Assembly (NCBI GenBank): GCA_017939025.1
Contig: JAGBAI010000106.1
Location: 1-13,595, forward strand
DNA from: Oscillospiraceae bacterium
GTDB taxonomy: Bacteria > Bacillota_A > Clostridia > Oscillospirales > Oscillospiraceae
Direction of reading: 5' to 3'
DNA: 13,595 nucleotides
This document shows, piece by piece, positions 1-6,666 of this stretch. Each line of letters starts with the position of its first letter. Position 1 is the stretch's first letter. The position numbers and the translations under genes were made by a program. The notes beneath the pieces are model-generated. The model had not been told where the DNA came from, did no database searches, and worked only from the letters and a program-made list of their open reading frames with translations.

Positions 1-495
1 CAGGGATACCAGTGCCGCCTTAGACGAGCCGTATACAGCACCGGCTGCCGTCCGCAATGCACCAAAGGATGCCACATTGATAATATTGCCGCCGCCTCCC
101 TGCTCCAGGAATACCCGGACCGCTTTGCGCATGGAGTACATTGGGCCGTAAACATTGACGGCAAATACCTGGTCGATCTTCTCGTTCTTTACATCGCCGA
201 TGGGACTCATATCGTCCATAATACCGGCGTTGTTGACCAAAACATCCAAGCGTCCAAATTCTTTTACCGCCAGGTCAATGGCAGACACCATCGTTTCCTC
301 TTTGGAAACATCGCCAACAAAGGGGACAACCTTTCCTGGCGCCTCCTTCAAAGATGCTGCCAATTCATCCAGCCGCTCTTTGCGGCGGGCAACCGCGATA
401 ATATTCGCGCCTTCCTGAGCAAATCGCTCTACGATCGCCTTTCCCATACCGGAAGAAGCGCCGGTCACAACGATAGACTTTCCATTCAATTTCAT
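1..495 (-). CDS. Short-chain dehydrogenase/reductase (SDR), 3' end cut by window edge
   Basis: Classical SDR family NAD(P)-dependent oxidoreductase. 165 codons are open from the ATG at 495 to base 1 with no stop, so the C-terminus, which carries substrate specificity, lies outside the window. Visible Rossmann motifs are TGASSGMG (residues 11-18, dinucleotide binding) and NNAG (88-91). The catalytic set is N114, S143, Y155 and K159 in YGSSK, which is complete for the family. The basic pair R37-R38 after the second strand suggests NADP(H) preference, but this is inference. The start is supported by an AAAGGTGG ribosome binding site about 7 nt upstream. The gene stands apart from the thioredoxin operon by a hairpin and has its own promoter with an operator shared with that operon. 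The substrate is unknown; a role in redox or carbonyl stress would fit the shared control but is not shown. Confidence 0.93.
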   Translation of the reverse strand, partial: MKLNGKSIVVTGASSGMGKAIVERFAQEGANIIAVARRKERLDELAASLKEAPGKVVPFVGDVSKEETMVSAIDLAVKEFGRLDVLVNNAGIMDDMSPIGDVKNEKIDQVFAVNVYGPMYSMRKAVRVFLEQGGGGNIINVASFGALRTAAGAVYGSSKAALVSL

Positions 496-542
496 AATAT
501 ATACCACCTTTCCGTTGATTGGTTGTTTTTGATTACACCCAT

Positions 543-584
543 AGTATAACCTATTGCTAACAGTTTTTCTGTGATGTCATCACA
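543..584 (-). promoter_or_regulatory. SDR promoter with 15-bp palindromic operator centred near -41
   Basis: On the minus strand a -10 box TATACT (548-543) is preceded by only a poor -35 (CAGAAA) at 17-bp spacing. The perfect odd-centred palindrome TGTGATGACATCACA occupies 584-570 and ends 21 nt before the -10, so its centre lies about 41 nt upstream of the predicted transcription start. A second dyad, TCACA-T-TGTGA (580-590), overlaps its outer edge and gives a third TGTGA half-site. A weak -35 with a dyad at about -41 is the layout of class II activation by CRP/FNR-type regulators. The regulator is not in the window. Confidence 0.65.
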
Positions 585-591
585 TTGTGAA

Positions 592-629
592 AACAGCCAC
601 GCTTCCTTGCTTCAGAAAGCGTGGCTGTT
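592..629 (-). terminator. Hairpin terminator after the CoA-disulfide reductase gene
   Basis: A 13-bp perfect stem, AACAGCCACGCTT (592-604) with its complement (617-629), encloses a 12-nt loop. It lies 10 nt after the stop codon of the reductase. On the minus strand the stem is followed by a run of only four T, so termination may be partial. It separates the thioredoxin operon from the SDR promoter. Confidence 0.7.
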
Positions 630-639
630 GCTCTGTTGT

Positions 640-2328
640 TTACTGATCCATACCGCACGCATAGGCGGTTTCGATCAGAGCCCTGTCGTTCATGACCGCA
701 TCATAGAATCGGAAACCTCCGGCAAAGTTGTAGGCTTCAAAGCCGTACCCTTCTAAGATTCGGGTGGCAATGTAACTGCGCAGACCGCTCTGGCATATTA
801 CATAGACTCTCTTTCCGGGTTCGATCTCACCGATCCGCTCCCGCAGCTCATCTACCGGGATGTTTTTAAAGCCTTTGATATGTCCACGGCTATATTCCTG
901 TGCGGTACGGGTATCCAGCAAGGTCACACTTCCGTCCCTGGGCAGCTTTGCTGCATCCTCCAGATGCCACTGCTTCAGACCCTTGGAAATGTTGTCGATC
1001 ATAAAGCCTGCCATATTCACCGGGTCCTTGGCAGAAGAATAGGGCGGTGCATAAGCAAGGTCCAGGTCCTTCAGATCGGTTGCTTTCAGTCCTGCATGGA
1101 TGGCTGTAGCCAGCACATCGATACGCTTGTCAACGCCGTCGTAGCCCACGATCTGGGCACCTAAAAGGCGGTAGCTTTCCTTTTCGAAAACCACTTTCAT
1201 GGTCATCAGCTTGCCGCCGGGGTAATAACCGGCGTGGCTCATTGGCGAGAGAATAACCGTGTCCACATCCAGTCCGGCTTTTCTGGCGTTGGTTTCGTTA
1301 ATGCCGGTGGTGGCTGCGGTCATATCAAAAATCTTGATTACGGAGCTGCCCTGGCTGCCTAAGTACCGACTGTCGCCGCCGCAGATATTGTCTGCTGCAA
1401 TCCGTCCCTGCTTGTTGGCAGGGCCTGCCAGCGCGATCAGAGCATCACGGCCTGTGACATAGTGCCTTACCTGCACTGCATCTCCTACGGCGTAGATGTC
1501 GGGGTTTGATGTTTCCATCCGGTCATTGACCAAAATGCTGCCCTTGATACCAAGCGCCAGGCCGGCATCCTTTGCAAGCTGGGATTCCGGGGTAACACCG
1601 ATGGCCAATACCACCATATCCCCGTGGATAGCTGGCTGATCTTTCAGCAGCACATTGATGCCATCGTCCTTTTCTTCAAAACCTTCCACACTGTAGCCCA
1701 GCGCCAGCTTCACGCCGTGCTTACGGACTTCGCTGTGGATAAAGGAAGCCATATCTGCATCAAAGGGATTCATCAGCTGTTTAGGCCGCTGAACGATGGT
1801 CACATCTATGCCAAGCTCCCTTAAGTTTTCTGCTGCTTCCAAACCGATAAAGCCACCGCCCACCATCACAGCGGATTTTGGCTTATGCTCATCCACAAAT
1901 TCCTTGATCCGGAAGGTATCCTCTACGGTGCGCAAAGTAAACAGCTTGTCGCTGTCCATTCCCGGGAGGCCAGGCCATACAGGCTTTGCGCCGGGAGAAA
2001 GAAGCAGCTTGTCATAGCTTTCTTCAAATTCCTCGCCGGTTTCTAAATTTTTTACAGAAACAGTCTTTTGGTCCGAATGGATGGCGGTTACTTCATGATG
2101 TACTTTTATGTGAATACGGAACCGGGAGAAGAAGCTCTCCGGGGTCTGAAGGGTCAGATCCTCGGGGTCTTCGATCACACCGCCGATATAATAAGGCAGG
2201 CCGCAGTTGGCATAGGAAATATAGCCTGAGCGCTCAAACACAACGATTTCAGCCTGCTCGTCCAATCTGCGGATTCTTGCTGCAGCAGTGGCACCGCCTG
2301 CCACACCGCCTACGATCACAACTTTCAT
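640..2328 (-). CDS. cdr: CoA-disulfide reductase / NADH-dependent persulfide reductase fused to rhodanese
   Basis: 562-residue FAD/NAD(P)H pyridine nucleotide-disulfide oxidoreductase of the CoADR-RHD type. Order of parts: an FAD-binding Rossmann fold at the N-terminus (GGVAGGATAA, 7-16); the single redox-active cysteine C42 in SYANCGLPYY; an NAD(P)H fold with VGGGFIGLE (156-164); the FAD motif YAVGDA (279-284); a dimerisation domain with YAPPYSSAKDP (426-436); then a rhodanese domain (about 455-545) with active-site loop CQSGLRS and C512. Family members of this length and order reduce CoA disulfide, CoA persulfide or polysulfide with NAD(P)H, the rhodanese cysteine carrying the sulfane sulfur. 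The ATG lies 2 nt after the upstream rhodanese gene's stop, with AAAGGTGG inside that gene's end, so translation is probably coupled. NADH oxidase (Nox) is the main alternative label, but the fused rhodanese argues for CoA/persulfide chemistry. Confidence 0.93.
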   Translation of the reverse strand: MKVVIVGGVAGGATAAARIRRLDEQAEIVVFERSGYISYANCGLPYYIGGVIEDPEDLTLQTPESFFSRFRIHIKVHHEVTAIHSDQKTVSVKNLETGEEFEESYDKLLLSPGAKPVWPGLPGMDSDKLFTLRTVEDTFRIKEFVDEHKPKSAVMVGGGFIGLEAAENLRELGIDVTIVQRPKQLMNPFDADMASFIHSEVRKHGVKLALGYSVEGFEEKDDGINVLLKDQPAIHGDMVVLAIGVTPESQLAKDAGLALGIKGSILVNDRMETSNPDIYAVGDAVQVRHYVTGRDALIALAGPANKQGRIAADNICGGDSRYLGSQGSSVIKIFDMTAATTGINETNARKAGLDVDTVILSPMSHAGYYPGGKLMTMKVVFEKESYRLLGAQIVGYDGVDKRIDVLATAIHAGLKATDLKDLDLAYAPPYSSAKDPVNMAGFMIDNISKGLKQWHLEDAAKLPRDGSVTLLDTRTAQEYSRGHIKGFKNIPVDELRERIGEIEPGKRVYVICQSGLRSYIATRILEGYGFEAYNFAGGFRFYDAVMNDRALIETAYACGMDQ

Positions 2329-2330
2329 AA

Positions 2331-2651
2331 TTACCGTTCCACCTTTCCGCGATAAGAAGATATACCGCCGATGTTATGAACCTTAGTATATCCCATCTGT
2401 CCGAGTACCGTCGCAGCCTGACGGCTTCTCGTACCGGAATAACAATAAACAAACAACTCCGTATCTTTATTTTCCACGACAGACCTTACTTTGTCAAGGG
2501 TCTGCAGCGGAACGTTTTTACTTTCCGGGATATGACCTTCGCTGTATTCTTGCGGGGTACGTACATCTATCAGCACTGCACCGGGGGTGTTGTAATAATT
2601 TGCTACACCCTGATTCACATCGGGTTGTTTCAAAAAATCAAAGAATCCCAT
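2331..2651 (-). CDS. Single-domain rhodanese-like sulfurtransferase
   Basis: 106-residue cytoplasmic rhodanese of the GlpE/PspE size class. The signature LIDVRTPQEYSEGHIP (about 27-42) precedes the active-site loop CYSGTRS with cysteine C70, and the C-terminal NIGGISSYRG (93-102) completes the fold. No signal peptide is visible: the N-terminus is MGFFDFLKQP. It would accept sulfane sulfur as a Cys-persulfide and pass it to an acceptor. Its position between thioredoxin and a rhodanese-fused reductase suggests those two as partners. The start is set by an AAGGAGGTG ribosome binding site that overlaps the thioredoxin stop codon, which lies 12 nt upstream of the ATG. The natural sulfur donor and acceptor cannot be read from sequence. 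Confidence 0.93.
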   Translation of the reverse strand: MGFFDFLKQPDVNQGVANYYNTPGAVLIDVRTPQEYSEGHIPESKNVPLQTLDKVRSVVENKDTELFVYCYSGTRSRQAATVLGQMGYTKVHNIGGISSYRGKVER

Positions 2652-2663
2652 AATTGCACCTCC

Positions 2664-2969
2664 TTAAAGCATCGCAAGAATTGCATCCTTGGGCCTTGCT
2701 CCCATTGCCTGATTTACGATATTACCGTTTTCAATCACTACCAAAGTAGGAATGCTCATAATGCCGAACTGACTCGCCAGCTCTACTTCTTCATCCACAT
2801 TGATCTTTCCGACCTTGATGTCGGGACGCTCATCAGCGATCTCTTCCACAATCGGTACTACCATACGGCAGGGGCCGCACCAGGGAGCCCAAAAGTCCAG
2901 AAGAACTTTCTTTTCAGAATTCAACACTTCACTTTGAAAATTGTTTTTATTGATATTGATAGCAGACAT
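2664..2969 (-). CDS. trxA: Thioredoxin
   Basis: 101-residue thioredoxin with the canonical active site WCGPC (30-34), the buried acid in LLDFWAPW (D25), and cis-proline P74 in SIPTL. The length is normal for the family. It reduces protein disulfides and persulfides, normally recharged by thioredoxin reductase, which is not in the window. An open frame extends upstream to 3050, but I reject it: the promoter -10 box (3001-3006) falls inside that extension and AAAGGAGGACGT sits directly before the ATG at 2969. This is the first gene of a three-gene operon with the rhodanese and the CoA-disulfide reductase; gaps are 12 and 2 nt. Because of its position it may be a dedicated thioredoxin for releasing sulfide from the rhodanese persulfides, rather than the housekeeping copy; that is inference. 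Confidence 0.96.
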   Translation of the reverse strand: MSAININKNNFQSEVLNSEKKVLLDFWAPWCGPCRMVVPIVEEIADERPDIKVGKINVDEEVELASQFGIMSIPTLVVIENGNIVNQAMGARPKDAILAML

Positions 2970-3000
2970 ATTTACGTCCTCCTTTTTTCTTTGTAGCCTC

Positions 3001-3042
3001 ATTATATCACCGCTTTTGACACCGTTCTGTAATGACATCACA
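3001..3042 (-). promoter_or_regulatory. Thioredoxin operon promoter with operator matching the SDR promoter
   Basis: On the minus strand the -10 box TATAAT (3006-3001) has a poor -35 (CAGAAC) at 17-bp spacing. The dyad TGTGATGTCATTACA occupies 3042-3028 and ends 21 nt before the -10, exactly as in front of the SDR gene. It differs from that copy at one arm position and the central base. A further TGTGA half-site lies just upstream (3051-3047). The predicted start is near 2994, giving a short leader with a strong ribosome binding site. Confidence 0.7.
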
Positions 3043-3138
3043 TTTCTCACATATGAAAAAGTGCCATATAATAGCTAAATGGATGGCGCTACCACAGTTG
3101 CCTTTTGGTGATGCTTAATGCAGAATGCACCTAAACAC

Positions 3139-3178
3139 TGCTCCCCCGTCCTATCAATTTTTGTAAGACGGGGGAGCA
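3139..3178. terminator. Strong GC-rich hairpin downstream of the Fic gene
   Basis: A perfect 12-bp inverted repeat, TGCTCCCCCGTC (3139-3150) with its complement (3167-3178), surrounds a 16-nt loop. It begins 5 nt after the Fic stop codon on the minus strand, so it most likely ends that transcript. The minus-strand tail (GTGTTTAGG) is a poor U-tract; the plus-strand tail (TCTTCTTATC) is somewhat better. The rest of 3052-3183 shows no gene. Confidence 0.55.
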
Positions 3179-3183
3179 TCTTC

Positions 3184-4074
3184 TTATCTGTATACAATTC
3201 TAAAGTAATCCAAATGCGCCTTAAAGCGGTCCTGGGCGGTGAGGCAGGTGTCCATCAGGAAGCCTTTTTCGCGGTCCCATTCTTTGAGACCACGGTAGTA
3301 GAACAACTTTAGGTTATCCTCGATGATGAATGGCACGATGTTATACTTCAGGCACTCCTTAAAGAGGATCAGGCGGCCTACGCGCCCGTTTCCATCCTGG
3401 AAGGGATGAATGCGCTCAAATGCTACGTGAAAGGCTACGATGTCCTCAAAGGTCTTTTGGGGTAACGCATTGTAGTCCGCAAGTAGCTTGCGCATCTCAT
3501 CGGCAACATCCTCCGGCAGTGTGGTATCGTTACCGCCTACCTCGTTGGGCAATTTCTTATACTCCCCTACCGCAAACCAATCCTTGTGGCTATCACTGGT
3601 ACCGATTTTCAGAACTGCGTGTAGGTTTTTGATAAACTTTTCAGAGAGCGTAGTCCCTGCTCCGTCAATCACCATATCGATGCAGCGAAAGTGGTTGGAT
3701 GTCTCAATCACATCATCTACATTTACAGACTCATTCTCAAAACTAATAGTATTGGTCTCAAAGATATATCGGGTCTGATCGCGGGTAAGCCGGCTGCCCT
3801 CGATATGGTTGGAGTTATAGGTCAGATCAATCTGCACCTTATGGTAGATGCCACCGGTCATCTTTGCTGCTTTCTGCTCTTTCAGAATCTGCAGCAATGT
3901 CGGTGCATTGTTTTTCTTGTTCGAACGTTCAGGTTTCTGTGCATCCTCCGGAATGTACCAAGTTTTGCCGATAAGCTTGGCGTCACGAATTCTGCCATGG
4001 GCGCAGTAATTCCGCACACTTCGTTCAGAAAGCCCCCATTTTTCAGCCATTTTCGCAACAGAAATATATTCCAT
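3184..4074 (-). CDS. Fic family protein (class II) with N-terminal HTH domain
   Basis: 296-residue Fic/DOC protein. Residues 1-45 form a MerR/excisionase-type helix-turn-helix (YISVAKMAEKWGLSERSVRN, then GRIRDAKLIGKTWYIP). The Fic core follows, with the full catalytic motif HPFQDGNGRVGR (223-234), including the catalytic His and the phosphate-binding Asn/Arg residues. An inhibitory-helix motif SNHIEG (88-93, SxxxEG) lies before the core, which places it in class II, where Glu92 would block productive ATP binding. Active members usually transfer AMP to target hydroxyls; the target is unknown. The ATG at 4074 is chosen because GGGAGGT precedes it and the promoter -10 lies beyond; a longer frame to 4125 has no support. 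The gene is monocistronic, with no antitoxin partner beside it. The DNA-binding domain and the repeats in its promoter suggest it controls its own transcription (inference). Confidence 0.9.
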   Translation of the reverse strand: MEYISVAKMAEKWGLSERSVRNYCAHGRIRDAKLIGKTWYIPEDAQKPERSNKKNNAPTLLQILKEQKAAKMTGGIYHKVQIDLTYNSNHIEGSRLTRDQTRYIFETNTISFENESVNVDDVIETSNHFRCIDMVIDGAGTTLSEKFIKNLHAVLKIGTSDSHKDWFAVGEYKKLPNEVGGNDTTLPEDVADEMRKLLADYNALPQKTFEDIVAFHVAFERIHPFQDGNGRVGRLILFKECLKYNIVPFIIEDNLKLFYYRGLKEWDREKGFLMDTCLTAQDRFKAHLDYFRIVYR

Positions 4075-4096
4075 AGTTACCTCCCGGCGAGTTTTC

Positions 4097-4172
4097 TTGC
4101 CGTTATTATACCACATTATCGGCAAAATATCAATGCGTATTTTATAGTTGTTAAATGTTTATTGCCGATAAT
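4097..4172 (-). promoter_or_regulatory. Fic gene promoter with three copies of a TTGCCG(A/T)TA(A/T)T element
   Basis: The minus-strand promoter is near-consensus: -35 TTGATA (4133-4128), 17-bp spacer, -10 TATAAT (4110-4105). On the plus strand TTGCCGATAAT occurs at 4162-4172 and its exact reverse complement ATTATCGGCAA at 4115-4125, inside the spacer. A third copy, TTGCCGTTATT (9 of 11), lies at 4097-4107 over the -10. The 4097 and 4115 copies form an inverted pair around the -10. Occupation of such sites would block RNA polymerase, so they look like repressor operators, plausibly for the Fic protein's own HTH domain. Confidence 0.65.
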
Positions 4173-4223
4173 TCAACTCACTATATTGCACAAAAATGCC
4201 CCTACCAATAAAATGCGGCAATC

Positions 4224-4259
4224 AAAAAGCTGACTTGCAAATAAGCAAGCCAGCTTTTT
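4224..4259. terminator. Intrinsic terminator after the beta-CASP gene
   Basis: AAAAAGCTGACTTGC (4224-4238) and GCAAGCCAGCTTTTT (4245-4259) pair through one A-C mismatch on the plus strand, which becomes a G-U wobble on the minus strand, with a 6-nt loop. T-runs on both sides let it work in either direction. It directly abuts the stop codon of the beta-CASP gene on the minus strand. Confidence 0.85.
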
Positions 4260-4260
4260 G

Positions 4261-5862
4261 TTATTTCCACTTTTCAATCAAATTCCGGATCTGAGAGGCA
4301 AGCTTTGCGTTGTCCTTATTGGTTCTGCCTTTGCAGGTTTTTACAAAGGCAAGGAGCGCTTCTGCAGCTGACAACAGATCACCATAGACCGCCCGTGCTC
4401 TGGCAGATCCCTTTGTCATCTCTTCCCGGCGAACAGGCTTGGAGTCTGCAAATACCGTCATTCTGCCTGTCGTTAAATCATACTCCGCACCGCTGTAGGG
4501 TGCATCTGCGTGGTAGCCCATCTGGGTCAGCAGTTTCTGAAAGATCATACAGGCAGTATCATCGCCATGATTAACAAAAACCATCTGAGGCTTTTCCTTG
4601 AATCCGGCAAGCCATTGGATCAAGCCTGCCTGGTCTGCGTGACCGCTGGTGCCGTGGAGCGCGGCGATCTCCGCATTGACAGTGATATCCTCACCAAACA
4701 GACGGACGTACCGTACGCCGTCCTGAAGCTTTCTGCCGAGAGAACCCTCCGCCTGATAGCCTACAAACAGAATGGTGTTTTCCTCTCCCCAAAGGTTGTG
4801 CTTGAGGTGATGACGAATACGGCCTGCCTCGCACATACCGCTGGCAGAAAGGATCACCTTGGGGCGCTTGTCAAAGTTGATCTGCTTGGATTCGTCGGAA
4901 GTCACCGACAGGCATATATCGTCAAACCAAATAGGGTTGATGCCTTGCCTTACCAAAGCAGCGGTTTCTTCGTCAAAACAGCTTTGATCACATTGCAGGA
5001 AGATACCGGTAGCTTCCACAGCCAGAGGGCTATCCACATAGACCGGGAATCCGTCGTGACCTCTGACCATACCTTCCTGCTTGATCTGCCGAATGGCATA
5101 CAGCATCTCTTGCGTTCTTCCCACAGCAAACGACGGAATCACCACATTGCCGCCCCGGTCAAAGGTCCGCTGTAGTACATCCGCAAGTTCTCCCACTGTG
5201 TTGCCGGGCTTTTCATGGAGACGGTTGCCATAGGTGGATTCCAGAACAAGGTAGTCCGTTTCTTCCACCGGCAAAGGATCCTTGATCAGTGGCTGATCGG
5301 TGTTGCCCACATCACCGCTGAACACGATTTTCTTTGTAACGCCGTCCTCGGTCAGCCATAGTTCGATGCAGGCAGAACCCAGCAGGTGTCCAATATCAGA
5401 AAAGCGGACAACGATTCCTTCCTCCGCCTGGATCACCTGACCGTATTCGCAGGGACGAAAACGGGAGATAGCACCGATTGCATCTGCCACGGTGTATACC
5501 GGTACAACCAATTCATCACCGGCACGCTGTGCTTTCCGGTTCTGCCACTCCGCTTCGGATTCCTGAATATGGGCAGAATCCCGCAGCATAATGTTGCACA
5601 GATCGCAGGTAGTAGTGGTTGCATAAATACTGCCCCGGAAGCCGTCCTTATACAGTTTTGGCAGCATACCGGAATGGTCAATGTGAGCGTGTGTCAGAAA
5701 GACCGCTTCGATGGTATTGGCAGGCACGGGAATCGGCACATTCTCAAACACATCGATGCCCTGCTCCATGCCGCAGTCCACCAGGTACTTCTTACCACAC
5801 ACCTCCAGCAATGTACAGCTGCCCGTCACCTCATGGGTCGCTCCGATAAATTGGATTTTCAT
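4261..5862 (-). CDS. Metallo-beta-lactamase fold beta-CASP hydrolase, probable RNase
   Basis: 533-residue protein of the MBL/beta-CASP family with the RNA-specificity domain (YSH1/CPSF-like). Zinc ligands are visible: HAHIDH (58-63), H159 in GHLLGS, D184 in FSGDVGN, and H432 in NHGDD. The beta-CASP insert carries SFAVGRTQE (244-252), LSASGMCEAGRIRHH (338-352) and GTSGHADQ (404-411). The fold and motifs predict a cytoplasmic ribonuclease or RNA-processing enzyme, but bacterial members outside RNase J are poorly characterised and a role in DNA processing is not excluded. The tail (about 480-533) is charged and helical. The ATG at 5862 has AAGGGGTG upstream. The gene has its own promoter and terminator and stands alone between the KdpE-type regulator and the Fic gene. 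Confidence 0.9.
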   Translation of the reverse strand: MKIQFIGATHEVTGSCTLLEVCGKKYLVDCGMEQGIDVFENVPIPVPANTIEAVFLTHAHIDHSGMLPKLYKDGFRGSIYATTTTCDLCNIMLRDSAHIQESEAEWQNRKAQRAGDELVVPVYTVADAIGAISRFRPCEYGQVIQAEEGIVVRFSDIGHLLGSACIELWLTEDGVTKKIVFSGDVGNTDQPLIKDPLPVEETDYLVLESTYGNRLHEKPGNTVGELADVLQRTFDRGGNVVIPSFAVGRTQEMLYAIRQIKQEGMVRGHDGFPVYVDSPLAVEATGIFLQCDQSCFDEETAALVRQGINPIWFDDICLSVTSDESKQINFDKRPKVILSASGMCEAGRIRHHLKHNLWGEENTILFVGYQAEGSLGRKLQDGVRYVRLFGEDITVNAEIAALHGTSGHADQAGLIQWLAGFKEKPQMVFVNHGDDTACMIFQKLLTQMGYHADAPYSGAEYDLTTGRMTVFADSKPVRREEMTKGSARARAVYGDLLSAAEALLAFVKTCKGRTNKDNAKLASQIRNLIEKWK

Positions 5863-5885
5863 AGCGGTTCACCCCTTTCATATTT

Positions 5886-5923
5886 ATTATATCAAAACAC
5901 AGATCACTTTTGAAGATAAAGTG
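5886..5923 (-). promoter_or_regulatory. Promoter of the beta-CASP gene
   Basis: The minus-strand -10 TATAAT (5891-5886) has a modest -35 TTCAAA (5914-5909) at 17-bp spacing. An inverted repeat, CACTTT (5905-5910) with AAAGTG (5918-5923) around a 7-nt centre, overlaps the -35 and could be a repressor site; this is weak evidence from one copy. Confidence 0.5.
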
Positions 5924-5933
5924 TAAATAATCA

Positions 5934-5963
5934 ACGGACCACCTCAAACCCAAGGTGGTCCGT
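5934..5963 (-). terminator. Terminator of the potassium/KdpDE operon
   Basis: A perfect 11-bp stem, ACGGACCACCT (5934-5944) with its complement (5953-5963), has an 8-nt loop and lies 10 nt after the response regulator stop codon. The minus-strand tail TTGATTATTT is moderately U-rich. It ends the five-gene operon before the beta-CASP promoter. Confidence 0.8.
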
Positions 5964-5973
5964 GTAACTTTCC

Positions 5974-6666
5974 TTATTCCACCTTCAGCATCCGGTAGCC
6001 GATGCCGATATGGGTTTGGATATACTGGGTCTGAGCATCCTTTTCCAGCTTTTTGCGCAAGGTTGCCATATGTACCCGCAAAGATGCCATATCGCTTTCC
6101 CAGGCGCTGCCCCAGATCTTATTGGTTAGATAAGTGTGAGTCAGCACCTTTCCCGCATCCTTTGCAAGCAGGCACAGAAGCTTATACTCTGTGGGTGTCA
6201 GCTTCAGCTCCTCACCGTTTAAGGAAGCACAGCCTGCGGCGTAATCCACCGTCAATTTACCGTTGCGGAACACAGAATCACCGGGCTTGCTCTCAATTGT
6301 AGCAATTCGGCGTTGCGCGACCCGGAGACGAGCCAGCAGTTCCGTAACAGAAAAAGGCTTCGTCAGATAATCATCTGCACCGGCATCCAGCGCGGCAACC
6401 TTATCAGCATCCTCGCTCCGGGCGGAGATAACGATAATGGGCATCTGGGACCAGGAACGAATGCGCTTAATGACTTCTACGCCGTCCAGATCCGGTAAGC
6501 CCAGATCCAGAAACACAATATCCGGCTGCTGGGTGGTTGCTGCAGTAATGGCTGCTTCACCGGTGGGAACGGTTATGTAGGCATAGTTATTGGATTTTAA
6601 AGTAGTGGTGATCAGGTTGCGGACAGTAGAATCGTCCTCCACCACTAAGATCTTTGGATTATTCAT
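5974..6666 (-). CDS. kdpE: KdpE-type OmpR-family response regulator
   Basis: 230-residue two-component regulator. The receiver domain (about 4-118) has the acidic pair D11-D12, phosphoacceptor D54 in FLDLGLPDLDG, the switch serine S81 and the lysine K103 in LTKPF. An OmpR/PhoB winged-helix DNA-binding domain follows (about 130-228; LTPTEYKLLCLL, VRVHM-like SLRVHMATLRKKL, IGIGYRM). This is the usual KdpE length. The ATG at 6666 overlaps the kinase gene's end by 8 nt, giving translational coupling. The open frame continues further upstream to 6891, but only as an out-of-frame reading of the kinase gene. Expected function: upon phosphorylation by the adjacent kinase it activates K+ uptake genes. 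With no kdpFABC here, the trkH-trkA genes of its own operon are the likely target, supported by KdpE-like boxes upstream of trkH. Confidence 0.9.
   Translation of the reverse strand: MNNPKILVVEDDSTVRNLITTTLKSNNYAYITVPTGEAAITAATTQQPDIVFLDLGLPDLDGVEVIKRIRSWSQMPIIVISARSEDADKVAALDAGADDYLTKPFSVTELLARLRVAQRRIATIESKPGDSVFRNGKLTVDYAAGCASLNGEELKLTPTEYKLLCLLAKDAGKVLTHTYLTNKIWGSAWESDMASLRVHMATLRKKLEKDAQTQYIQTHIGIGYRMLKVE

Noticed and set aside
2970..3050. N-terminal extension of thioredoxin to an ATG at 3050
   Set aside because: The extension contains the -10 box at 3001-3006 and part of the operator, while a strong ribosome binding site stands before the ATG at 2969, which gives a normal-length thioredoxin.
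4075..4125. Extension of the Fic protein to 4125
   Set aside because: It reads through the promoter -10 (4105-4110), and GGGAGGT precedes the ATG at 4074.
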